Shown here: one piece after another, positions 8,466 through 16,154 of the stretch
Layout: each line of letters opens with the position of its first letter
Position numbering within the stretch: position 1 is the stretch's first letter
Source of the DNA: JBGVSA01 sp049840475
GTDB lineage: Bacteria; Pseudomonadota; Gammaproteobacteria; Burkholderiales; Rhodocyclaceae
Reading direction: 5' to 3'
Assembly (NCBI GenBank): GCA_049840475.1
Contig: JASGKX010000001.1
Location: forward strand, 2,170,001 to 2,234,000
Length of the DNA: 64,000 nucleotides
The notes under the pieces: generated by a model
Seen by the model: the letters and a program-made list of their open reading frames with translations, nothing else
What the model was told of the DNA's origin: nothing
Database searches by the model: none
Position numbers and translations under genes: made by a program

Positions 8466-8663
8466 ATGGAAAGCAGCCTTTACATTCTTGTGCCGCTCTC
8501 GATCGTGCTGGTGTTCGTCATCGCCGGGATCTTCTGGTGGTCGGTGCGAAGCGGGCAGTTCGATGATCTCGAAGGCCCTGCCTGGAAGGTGCTGCTTGAC
8601 GACGAGCGACCCGCGCCTGATGTGGATGAGATCGACAAACCCGATGACAGCCGAAAAAACTGA
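8466..8663 (+). CDS. ccoS: cbb3-type cytochrome oxidase assembly protein CcoS
   Basis: A 65-aa single-span inner membrane protein needed for maturation of cbb3 oxidase, probably heme and copper insertion into CcoN. The N-terminal span covers about residues 4-26. The conserved FWWSVRSGQFDDLEGP segment follows and identifies the family. It lies upstream of ccoN, but a perfect FNR box, a putative small RNA and a terminator separate them, so ccoS probably belongs to the upstream transcript. Confidence 0.93.
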   Translation: MESSLYILVPLSIVLVFVIAGIFWWSVRSGQFDDLEGPAWKVLLDDERPAPDVDEIDKPDDSRKN

Positions 8664-8675
8664 CGCCTATTTGGG

Positions 8676-8689
8676 TTGATCCCTATCAA
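8676..8689 (+). promoter_or_regulatory. Perfect FNR box (promoter of putative small RNA)
   Basis: TTGATCCCTATCAA matches the TTGAT-N4-ATCAA consensus at every defined position. Its centre is 8682.5. A class II promoter would start about 41.5 bp downstream, at about 8724. The sequence GATACT at 8712-8717 falls exactly at -12 to -7 for that start and matches TATAAT at four of six positions. An FNR gene is present at 15336-16073. Confidence 0.8.
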
Positions 8690-8723
8690 TGCGCACCCGC
8701 CCCAATATCGAGATACTTCGACC

Positions 8724-8839
8724 CATGCCGATTCACGTCGGCGCCGGTGAAGAAAGCGCAGCTTGCTTAGCAACGCAGCTTTCGATCCGCTAAGTCTCTC
8801 TGTTGGGGTTGGGGGTGCGCTTGTCGCACCCTTTTTTTT
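8724..8839 (+). ncRNA. Candidate FNR-induced small regulatory RNA upstream of ccoN
   Basis: About 116 nt of non-coding sequence lie between a class II FNR promoter and an intrinsic terminator. Three stems are visible: GCCGA/TCGGC (8727-8742), an imperfect stem closed by GAAAGC/GCTTTC with inner TTGC/GCAA (8752-8783), and the terminator stem GGGTGCG/CGCACCC (8813-8831) followed by eight T. A pyrimidine-rich unpaired stretch at 8784-8810 would be free for base pairing. I see no plausible ORF with a ribosome binding site. The layout recalls enterobacterial FnrS, but no homology is claimed. Confidence 0.5.
8813..8839 (+). terminator. Strong intrinsic terminator upstream of ccoN
   Basis: Stem GGGTGCG (8813-8819), loop CTTGT, stem CGCACCC (8825-8831), then eight T (8832-8839). 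It separates ccoS and the putative small RNA from the ccoNOQP promoter. Confidence 0.9.
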
Positions 8840-8916
8840 GGCGCAGTGTTTTTCGGCGTCAATGCTACACTCCGCACCGCAGCAAGTTCCCACAAATCTC
8901 GCAGAACTTTTGGCAT

Positions 8917-8930
8917 TTGATCTAGGTCAA
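8917..8930 (+). promoter_or_regulatory. FNR box of the ccoNOQP operon
   Basis: TTGATCTAGGTCAA matches the FNR consensus with one change in the right half (GTCAA for ATCAA). Its centre at 8923.5 predicts a start near 8965. A weak -10 candidate, TTAACT at 8951-8956, lies close to the expected place. It is 166 nt upstream of the ccoN ATG and fits anaerobic or microaerobic induction of cbb3 oxidase. Confidence 0.75.
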
Positions 8931-9095
8931 GCGCCGGCTTTCGTGCTTCATTAACTTCCGGCTATCGCGCTATCACACTGCTCGTCTATCTTGAGAGCAG
9001 TCGGAAAAGCCGTCGCCGTTCCTGCCGTCCATGCAAGGGCAGCAGGCGGAAGAAGAGCATTTGTATCCCCGTTCTCCAATATTGAGGTAGCGCAC

Positions 9096-10517
9096 ATGCA
9101 GACTCAGGCGACTTATGACGATCAGGTCGTTCGCCAGTTCGCGGTGATGACAGTGGTTTGGGGCATCGTCGGCATGCTTGTCGGCGTCGTCATCGCAGCA
9201 CAGCTCGTCTGGCCCCAGCTTAATTTCGCAGAGTGGTTCCATTTTGGCCGCTTGCGTCCCTTGCACACCAACGCCGTCATTTTCGCTTTTGGCGGTTGTG
9301 CGCTGATGGGCACGTCGTTCTATGTCGTGCAGCGCACTTGTCATACCGGACTGTTCGCGCCCGCGCTGGCCTCGTTCGTGTTCTGGGGCTGGCAGGTGGT
9401 GATCGTCGCCGCAGCCATTACCTTGCCTTTGGGCTTCACCTCGGGCAAAGAGTACGCTGAGCTGGAGTGGCCCATCGACATCCTGATCGCCGTGGTCTGG
9501 GTGGCCTATGCGGTGGTCTTCTTCGGGACGCTCGTCAAGCGCAAGGTGCCATACATCTACGTCGCCAACTGGTTCTACGGCGCCTTCATTCTTGCCGTGG
9601 CGATCCTGCATATCGTCAATTCGGCAGAAATCCCCGTGTCGCTCTGGAAGTCCTATTCGGCATATTCGGGCGTGCAGGATGCAATGGTGCAGTGGTGGTA
9701 TGGCCACAACGCGGTGGGTTTCTTCCTTACCGCAGGTTTTCTCGGGATGATGTATTACTTCGTTCCCAAGCAGGCAGGCCGTCCGGTGTATTCATACCGC
9801 CTGTCGGTGGTGCACTTCTGGGCGTTGATCTTCACCTACATGTGGGCGGGCCCTCACCATTTGCACTACACGGCGCTTCCGGATTGGGCTCAGTCCCTTG
9901 GCATGGTGTTCTCGCTGATTCTGCTGGCGCCGAGCTGGGGCGGCATGATCAACGGCATCATGACCCTGTCCGGCGCCTGGCATAAGCTGCGCACCGACCC
10001 GATCCTGAAGTTCCTGATCACGTCTCTGTCGTTCTATGGCATGTTGACCTTCGAAGGGCCGATGATGTCTATCAAGACCGTCAACGCGCTGTCACATTAC
10101 ACGGACTGGACCATCGGCCATGTGCACTCCGGTGCCCTGGGCTGGGTTGCGATGATTTCGATCGGTTCGGTGTACTACCTGCTGCCGCGCTTGTGGGGCC
10201 GCACCGAGATGTACTCGACGCGCCTTGTCACTGCGCACTTCTGGATTGCCACCATTGGGGTCGTGCTGTACATCGCCTCAATGTGGATTGCCGGGGTGAT
10301 GCAGGGCTTGATGTGGCGTGCGACGAACGTTGACGGCACGCTGACCTACTCGTTCGTGGAAAGCGTCAAGGCCAGTTACCCCTTCTGGACAGTGCGTCTG
10401 GCTGGCGGCGTGCTGTTCCTGGCGGGCATGTTCCTCATGGCTTACAACATGGTTCGCACAATTGCGGGAAACAAAGCTGTCGATGCGCCGGTGATGACGC
10501 CGGTGGCGGCGCATTGA
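9096..10517 (+). CDS. ccoN: cbb3-type cytochrome c oxidase subunit I (CcoN)
   Basis: The catalytic subunit of the high-affinity proton-pumping oxidase, 473 aa with about 12 membrane spans. Heme and copper ligands appear in RPLHTNAVIF (low-spin heme b), GHNAVGF and GPHHLHY (CuB side) and GHVHSGALGW (hemes). I placed the start at ATG 9096 behind GAGGTAG; upstream in-frame codons lie in the leader. It is the first gene of ccoNOQP, under an FNR box at 8917. The GHNAVGF region also carries the Tyr-containing helix typical of C-type oxidases. Confidence 0.97.
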   Translation: MQTQATYDDQVVRQFAVMTVVWGIVGMLVGVVIAAQLVWPQLNFAEWFHFGRLRPLHTNAVIFAFGGCALMGTSFYVVQRTCHTGLFAPALASFVFWGWQVVIVAAAITLPLGFTSGKEYAELEWPIDILIAVVWVAYAVVFFGTLVKRKVPYIYVANWFYGAFILAVAILHIVNSAEIPVSLWKSYSAYSGVQDAMVQWWYGHNAVGFFLTAGFLGMMYYFVPKQAGRPVYSYRLSVVHFWALIFTYMWAGPHHLHYTALPDWAQSLGMVFSLILLAPSWGGMINGIMTLSGAWHKLRTDPILKFLITSLSFYGMLTFEGPMMSIKTVNALSHYTDWTIGHVHSGALGWVAMISIGSVYYLLPRLWGRTEMYSTRLVTAHFWIATIGVVLYIASMWIAGVMQGLMWRATNVDGTLTYSFVESVKASYPFWTVRLAGGVLFLAGMFLMAYNMVRTIAGNKAVDAPVMTPVAAH

Positions 10518-10530
10518 TGGGGCCCCGAAC

Positions 10531-11142
10531 ATGAAGATGAACAACGAAATCGTCGAAAAAAACGTCTCCTGGCTGATCATCCTGACGCTGATCGTGATCA
10601 GCGTCGGCGGGCTCGTGGAAATCGTGCCGCTGTTTTTTCAGCGCTCGACGACGACGCCGGTGCAGGGGCTCAAGCCTTATGACCCGGTACGTCTGGTTGG
10701 CCGCGACGTCTATCTGCGCGAAGGTTGCTACAACTGCCATTCGCAGATGATCCGCCCGTTCCGCGCCGAAACCGAGCGCTACGGCCACTATTCCGTAGCG
10801 GGGGAGTTCGTGTACGACCACCCCTTCCAGTGGGGCTCCAAGCGCACAGGGCCGGATCTGGCCCGTGTCGGTGGCCGCTATTCCGATCTGTGGCATCGCG
10901 CGCACCTGTTGAATCCGCGCGACGTGGTGCCTGAGTCCAACATGCCGGCTTTCCCGTGGCTTGACCGCCCGGTGAAGGCTGACGACATCGAGAAGAAGAT
11001 GTCTGCGCTACGTACTGTCGGCGTGCCGTATACGGACGCCGAAATCGCTGGCGCCCGCAAGCAACTGGAGGGTAAGACCGAGCTGGACGCGCTCATCGCC
11101 TACTTGCAGGACATGGGCACGACGATCAAGGGCATCCGTTAA
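10531..11142 (+). CDS. ccoO: cbb3-type cytochrome c oxidase subunit II (CcoO)
   Basis: A 203-aa membrane-anchored monoheme cytochrome c that passes electrons to CcoN. It has one N-terminal span (about 14-36), then the heme c site CYNCH at 66-70 followed by SQMIRPFR. An axial Met probably lies in ESNMPAFPWL. It starts 13 nt after ccoN. The length and motif layout match the family. Confidence 0.97.
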   Translation: MKMNNEIVEKNVSWLIILTLIVISVGGLVEIVPLFFQRSTTTPVQGLKPYDPVRLVGRDVYLREGCYNCHSQMIRPFRAETERYGHYSVAGEFVYDHPFQWGSKRTGPDLARVGGRYSDLWHRAHLLNPRDVVPESNMPAFPWLDRPVKADDIEKKMSALRTVGVPYTDAEIAGARKQLEGKTELDALIAYLQDMGTTIKGIR

Positions 11143-11156
11143 GGCTCACGACTGAC

Positions 11157-11336
11157 ATGGATCTCGATTTTTTCCGCTCAGCGCTGACCTTGCTGGGTTT
11201 GCTGTGCTTCATCGGCATTGCCGTGTGGGCATACAGCAAACCTGCCAAGCGCAGCTTCGATCAAGCGGAACAAGCGCCCTTTACTGAAGATGAGGCGCCC
11301 GCCAAAGATAAGGCTGGCCCCCAAAATCATGGATAA
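11157..11336 (+). CDS. ccoQ: cbb3-type oxidase small subunit CcoQ
   Basis: A 59-aa protein, translated by eye between ccoO and ccoP. It has one membrane span (about 8-26, LTLLGLLCFIGIAVWAY) followed by a charged tail with KRSFDQAEQ, which is characteristic of CcoQ/FixQ. It stabilises the complex. It starts 14 nt after ccoO and ends 6 nt before ccoP, completing the NOQP order. Confidence 0.93.
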   Translation: MDLDFFRSALTLLGLLCFIGIAVWAYSKPAKRSFDQAEQAPFTEDEAPAKDKAGPQNHG

Positions 11337-11342
11337 CCCATC

Positions 11343-12239
11343 ATGAGTGATTTCGTCAGCGATTTCTGGCTGTACTACGTGGGCGGTCTCGTCGTCCTGA
11401 GCATATTGTTCTGCGCTGTCGTGCTGGCTGCTAACAACACCAAGCGCAAGGCCGGCCCAGTCGAACTGCAGGGCCACGTCTGGGATGGCGACCTGCAGGA
11501 ATACAACAATCCGCTGCCGCGCTGGTGGATGTACTTGTTCTGGATGACCATCATCTTCGCGGTTGGCTACCTGGCGCTGTATGGGCTTGGCGGCTTCAAG
11601 GGCAAGCTAGGCTGGAGTTCGACCGGGCAGTACGATTCCGAAATGGATGTGGCTCACAAGCGTTACGACCCCATCTTCGACAAGTATGTGAAACAGGATC
11701 TTGTGGCCCTGTCGAACGACGCTGAAGCTAACGCCATGGGGCAGCGTTTGTTCCTCACGTATTGCGCGCAGTGCCATGGTGCCGACGCGCGCGGTGCGAA
11801 GGGCTTTCCCAATCTGACCGACAGCGACTGGCTGTATGGTGGCGAGCCCGCGACCATCCAGACGACGATCCTGGGCGGCCGCCATGGTGTGATGCCGCCC
11901 TGGGGGGCTGTGCTGGGCGGTGACGGTGTCAAGGATGTCGCCAATTACGTGCGCTCGTTGTCCGGCCTAGCCAACGATTCCGTGCGCTCGGCGCGCGGTC
12001 GTCAGATTTTCCAGACGACCTGTGTGGCTTGCCACGGTCCGGACGGCAAAGGGAATACCGCCCTTGGTGCTCCCAATCTGACCGACAAGGTATGGTTGTA
12101 CGGTTCCTCAGAAGCGACCATCATCGAAACCGTGAGCAAGGGCCGCGACAACCAAATGCCGTCCTTCAAGGATCTACTGGGCGAGAGCAAGGTACACTTG
12201 CTTGCTGCCTATGTGTTGAGCCTGCCTCGCAAGCAATAA
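11343..12239 (+). CDS. ccoP: cbb3-type cytochrome c oxidase subunit III, diheme (CcoP)
   Basis: A 298-aa diheme cytochrome c that accepts electrons from soluble cytochromes or the bc1 complex. There are two N-terminal spans (about 8-29 and 61-81), between which lies the family segment HVWDGDLQEYNNPLPRWW. Two heme c sites follow at CAQCH (141-145) and CVACH (227-231), each with a downstream Met in GVMPPWG or NQMPSFK. The two-span N-terminus is the longer CcoP form. Confidence 0.97.
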   Translation: MSDFVSDFWLYYVGGLVVLSILFCAVVLAANNTKRKAGPVELQGHVWDGDLQEYNNPLPRWWMYLFWMTIIFAVGYLALYGLGGFKGKLGWSSTGQYDSEMDVAHKRYDPIFDKYVKQDLVALSNDAEANAMGQRLFLTYCAQCHGADARGAKGFPNLTDSDWLYGGEPATIQTTILGGRHGVMPPWGAVLGGDGVKDVANYVRSLSGLANDSVRSARGRQIFQTTCVACHGPDGKGNTALGAPNLTDKVWLYGSSEATIIETVSKGRDNQMPSFKDLLGESKVHLLAAYVLSLPRKQ

Positions 12240-12258
12240 GCACTGTTTAGAGATCCCG

Positions 12259-12280
12259 CTGGCGGGCTTGCGCCCGCCGG
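12259..12280 (+). other. GC-rich hairpin between ccoP and ccoG
   Basis: A 9-bp stem CTGGCGGGC (12259-12267) pairs with GCCCGCCGG (12272-12280) around a TTGC loop. No T run follows, so it is not a canonical terminator. It lies 19 nt after the ccoP stop and 69 nt before ccoG. It could protect the ccoNOQP mRNA 3' end or lower expression of the assembly genes. Confidence 0.5.
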
Positions 12281-12348
12281 CAGGCGCCGCACCGGCGCTC
12301 ATGAGGCCATCCCCCTGGGCCTCCAATGCATGACTTCAGGCCAGCGAA

Positions 12349-13815
<1,467 letters not shown>

Positions 13816-13828
13816 GAGAGAAAACGCT

Positions 13829-14350
13829 GTGTCCCTAACCTCTTCGAACAGTATTCGTGCCGCAAAACCGTGGTATCGGGAACCGTGGCCATGGTTTTTG
13901 ATGGGGCTGCCAGCCACCGCCGTCGTGGCGGGTTTTGCAACCTTGTTCTTCGCGATCGGTAGTGATGACGGTGTGGTCGCCGACGACTACTATCAGCGGG
14001 GGCTTGCGATCAATGAGACCATTGCTCGTGACAACATGGCGCGTCAGCTTGGTTTACGTGCCCAACTCGTTATGGACCCGGCTGCGGATCAAGTGAGTGT
14101 CGAACTGTCCGCTAGAGAGGGAGTGAATCTTCCGGCGCGCCTGCGTTTGACGCTCCTGCATCCGACACGGCAAGGTCTAGATCAGGACGTTGTTCTTGAC
14201 TTGAAAAACGGCCGGTATGTCGGTAGCTTCAAACCCGTTCAGTCGGGGCGATGGGACATCAGCCTGGAGGACGAGGGGAAGAGTTGGCGCATGGTGCAGG
14301 AGGCGCGCCTGCCAGGCTCGGCCAAGTTGCTCATACTGCCTGCGACCTGA
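13829..14350 (+). CDS. ccoH: FixH/CcoH family cbb3 assembly protein
   Basis: A 173-aa protein with one N-terminal span (about 22-45, following KPWYREPWPWFL). The following DDYYQRGLAIN segment is a FixH family mark. It is anchored in the inner membrane with a periplasmic beta-rich domain and helps to assemble or stabilise the oxidase. I chose GTG 13829 because GAGAGAG precedes it, 13 nt after ccoG. Longer in-frame starts lie inside ccoG and are unlikely. Confidence 0.9.
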   Translation: MSLTSSNSIRAAKPWYREPWPWFLMGLPATAVVAGFATLFFAIGSDDGVVADDYYQRGLAINETIARDNMARQLGLRAQLVMDPAADQVSVELSAREGVNLPARLRLTLLHPTRQGLDQDVVLDLKNGRYVGSFKPVQSGRWDISLEDEGKSWRMVQEARLPGSAKLLILPAT

Positions 14351-14408
14351 CTAGGGCCTTGCGCGGCGAATATTTCGGTGTGCTCCTGTACCTGCTGAGG
14401 AGGGCGCG

Positions 14409-14645
14409 ATGAACAAGTGGATTCTGGTGCTCTGGCCTTCGTTTCTGATGGCAGGCATCGCCGAGATCGTTTTTTTCACCGTGATCGATCCGCAGACGCT
14501 GTTCCTGTTCGGTCAGCCGGTGAACTTATCCGCCATGGCGACCTACACCATCGGCTTCTTTGCTCTGTGGTTGGTCTGCATTGCCTCGAGCCTTGCCACG
14601 TTGTTCTTCGAACGCAGCCGTGAACAAATAAACGGCCACTCGTGA
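14409..14645 (+). CDS. Small two-span membrane protein at the end of the cbb3 cluster
   Basis: A 78-aa protein with two predicted membrane spans (about 5-29 and 43-66) joined by a short loop, and a charged C-terminus FERSREQING. The ATG follows GAGGAGGGCGCG, a strong ribosome binding site. I do not recognise a named family. It lies 58 nt after ccoH on the same strand and its stop codon is inside the terminator stem, so it is probably the last gene of the cbb3 accessory operon. A role in cbb3 assembly is inference from position only. Confidence 0.75.
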   Translation: MNKWILVLWPSFLMAGIAEIVFFTVIDPQTLFLFGQPVNLSAMATYTIGFFALWLVCIASSLATLFFERSREQINGHS

Positions 14646-14653
14646 GTGGCCGT
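14632..14653. terminator. Terminator between the cbb3 cluster and the usp gene
   Basis: Stem ACGGCCACT/AGTGGCCGT with loop CGTG. T-rich sequence follows on both sides (TTATTTGTT on the minus strand), so it can serve both convergent transcripts. It contains the stop codon of the 78-aa protein gene. Confidence 0.8.
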
Positions 14654-14680
14654 CTGGTTTGTTGAGATGCCGGTAGTTGG

Positions 14681-15130
14681 TCAGCCTTCGCGATACACCA
14701 ACACGGGAATCTTGCTGTGCGTTAGCACCTTGTGGGTTTCGGAGCCAATCAGCAGGCCCGCCAATCCCTTGCGACCATGTGACGCCATGAAGATCAGGTC
14801 GCACTTTTCTCGCTCGGCCGTATCGATGATGACCTGGAACGGAATGTCGCTCACCTCTGTGTAGCTCACAGCGGTTACGCCTGCTGCACGAGCAGCTGCC
14901 TGCGCCGATGCGAGGATCGAGTTGGCTTGCTTGGAGGTCTCTTCCAGAAATTCTTCGCGATTTTCCGGCGCGATGAGCGCGCCTTCACCGACGATGGGGC
15001 GAGGGTAGTCGGGTTGCACGTAGAGCAGGGTGATGCGGGCCTGCGTTAACGCCGCGAACTTGATCGCGCTTTCTACTGCATGGCTGGACAAAGCCGAACC
15101 GTCGGTCGGGACAAGGATGTGCTTATACAT
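14681..15130 (-). CDS. Universal stress protein, UspA family
   Basis: A 149-aa single-domain USP. The N-terminus MYKHILVPTDGSALS and C-terminus KIPVLVYRE are family standards. The nucleotide loop ASHGRKGLAGLLIGS keeps the G-9X-G-S part of the ATP-binding motif, though the first Gly is Ala. I favour the start at 15130; another ATG is 2 codons upstream, and AGGAGGATC precedes both. An FNR-like box lies about 73-87 nt upstream, so the gene may be induced at low oxygen, as other Usp genes are through FNR/ANR. Confidence 0.92.
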   Translation of the reverse strand: MYKHILVPTDGSALSSHAVESAIKFAALTQARITLLYVQPDYPRPIVGEGALIAPENREEFLEETSKQANSILASAQAAARAAGVTAVSYTEVSDIPFQVIIDTAEREKCDLIFMASHGRKGLAGLLIGSETHKVLTHSKIPVLVYREG

Positions 15131-15202
15131 GTTCAAGATCCTCCTTTTTGACGATCACAAGGTGACTATATCTCCATTGGCTCGGCCTATGGGGTATGCC
15201 GA

Positions 15203-15216
15203 TTGACGTCGATCAA
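15203..15216 (-). promoter_or_regulatory. FNR-like box upstream of the usp gene
   Basis: On the minus strand this reads TTGATCGACGTCAA, one mismatch from TTGAT-N4-ATCAA. The best -10 on that strand, TATAGT at 15170-15165, puts the box centre near -51, one helical turn above the class II position. The fit is weaker than for the cco boxes. Confidence 0.55.
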
Positions 15217-15279
15217 TCGCTTAGACTCTAGCGATATGACATCTGCGTGATCAGGTGGTTCTCTGTCTCGTTCGACGCC

Positions 15280-15310
15280 AAAAACACAAAGCCCGGCAAT
15301 GCCGGGCTTT
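15280..15310 (-). terminator. Intrinsic terminator of fnr
   Basis: On the minus strand the stem AAAGCCCGGC/GCCGGGCTTT with a 3-nt loop is followed by GTGTTTTT. It lies 26 nt after the fnr stop. Confidence 0.88.
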
Positions 15311-15335
15311 CGATGTTCAAGTGGGCCGTGCGGCT

Positions 15336-16073
15336 TCAGCAGGTCGTATGGTTGAGCAGGGCGCGCAGACCATCCGCGTCAAGGATGCGGATATGCTTCT
15401 GTTGCACGCTGATCAGACCTTCGTCGTGGAACTTGGAGAAGGTGCGGCTGACGGTTTCTAGCTTCAGGCCCAGGTAAGAGCCGATCTCTTCACGCGTCAT
15501 GCGCAGATGGAATTCGTAAGCAGAGTAGCCGCGGGCCTTCATACGCTGCGACAGGTTGATGAGGAACGCGGCAATGCGCTCTTCTGCACGCATGGAGCCC
15601 AGCAGAATCATCAGTCCTTGGTCACGAACGATCTCGCGACTCATGAACTTGTGGAACTGCAATTGCAGCGAGGGGATCGCGCGGGAGATCTCTTCCAGCT
15701 GGGCGTAGGGCATCACGCAGACTTCGCTGTCTTCGAGCGCCGTCGCGTTGCAAACGTGATGATCGGTGTTGATGCCGTCCAAGCCCAGGATTTCACCGGC
15801 CATGTGAAAGCCCGTTACTTGTTCCAGACCCTCTTCGGTCAGAATATCCGTCTTGAAGAAGCCGGTGCGCACAGCGTAGATGGCTTCAAAAGGATCGCCG
15901 GCGCGGAACATTTGGTGCTGCCGCTTGACTTTGCGACGTTGCACCATCTCGTCGAGCCGATGAAGGTCGGAATCGTCCAGACCGCCAGCCAAGCACAGTT
16001 CGCGCAGGCTGCATTGGGAACAAGCGACGCGGGTCGCAGCAAGAGTGAGCGGTGTAGTAACGATCTGATCCAC
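15336..16073 (-). CDS. fnr: FNR-type oxygen-sensing transcriptional regulator
   Basis: A 245-aa Crp/Fnr regulator. Four cysteines suited to a 4Fe-4S cluster are at C18, C21, C27 and C108. The cyclic-nucleotide-type beta-roll lies at about 40-150. The helix-turn-helix contains ETVSRTF, the E-SR triad that reads TTGAT half-sites. It should activate the FNR boxes at 8676, 8917 and probably 15203. It is divergent from hemN with 81 bp between the starts, and a terminator follows at 15280-15310. Confidence 0.96.
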   Translation of the reverse strand: MDQIVTTPLTLAATRVACSQCSLRELCLAGGLDDSDLHRLDEMVQRRKVKRQHQMFRAGDPFEAIYAVRTGFFKTDILTEEGLEQVTGFHMAGEILGLDGINTDHHVCNATALEDSEVCVMPYAQLEEISRAIPSLQLQFHKFMSREIVRDQGLMILLGSMRAEERIAAFLINLSQRMKARGYSAYEFHLRMTREEIGSYLGLKLETVSRTFSKFHDEGLISVQQKHIRILDADGLRALLNHTTC

Positions 16074-16122
16074 GATACGTTTCCCTTGTGTGCCGTCAAA
16101 TTACGTTCAGGTTATTCTGACA

Positions 16123-16147
16123 AAATGTTCCATCGCTGATAACATTT
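16123..16147. promoter_or_regulatory. Dyad in the fnr-hemN intergenic region
   Basis: Two 7-bp arms, AAATGTT (16123-16129) and AACATTT (16141-16147), flank an 11-nt spacer in the 81-bp divergent region. It ends 7 nt before the hemN start. It does not match the FNR consensus. It may be an operator for another regulator; the protein is unknown. Confidence 0.35.
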
Positions 16148-16154
16148 AGTAGCC

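Noticed and set aside
8480..8954. Short open frames in the ccoS-ccoN gap
   Set aside because: They overlap ccoS, the FNR box or the terminator and have no ribosome binding site; the gap is better read as regulatory RNA and promoter.
8664..9095. A known riboswitch upstream of ccoN
   Set aside because: No conserved core of cobalamin, glycine, fluoride or ykkC classes is seen, and the terminator lies before the ccoN promoter, so it cannot attenuate ccoN.
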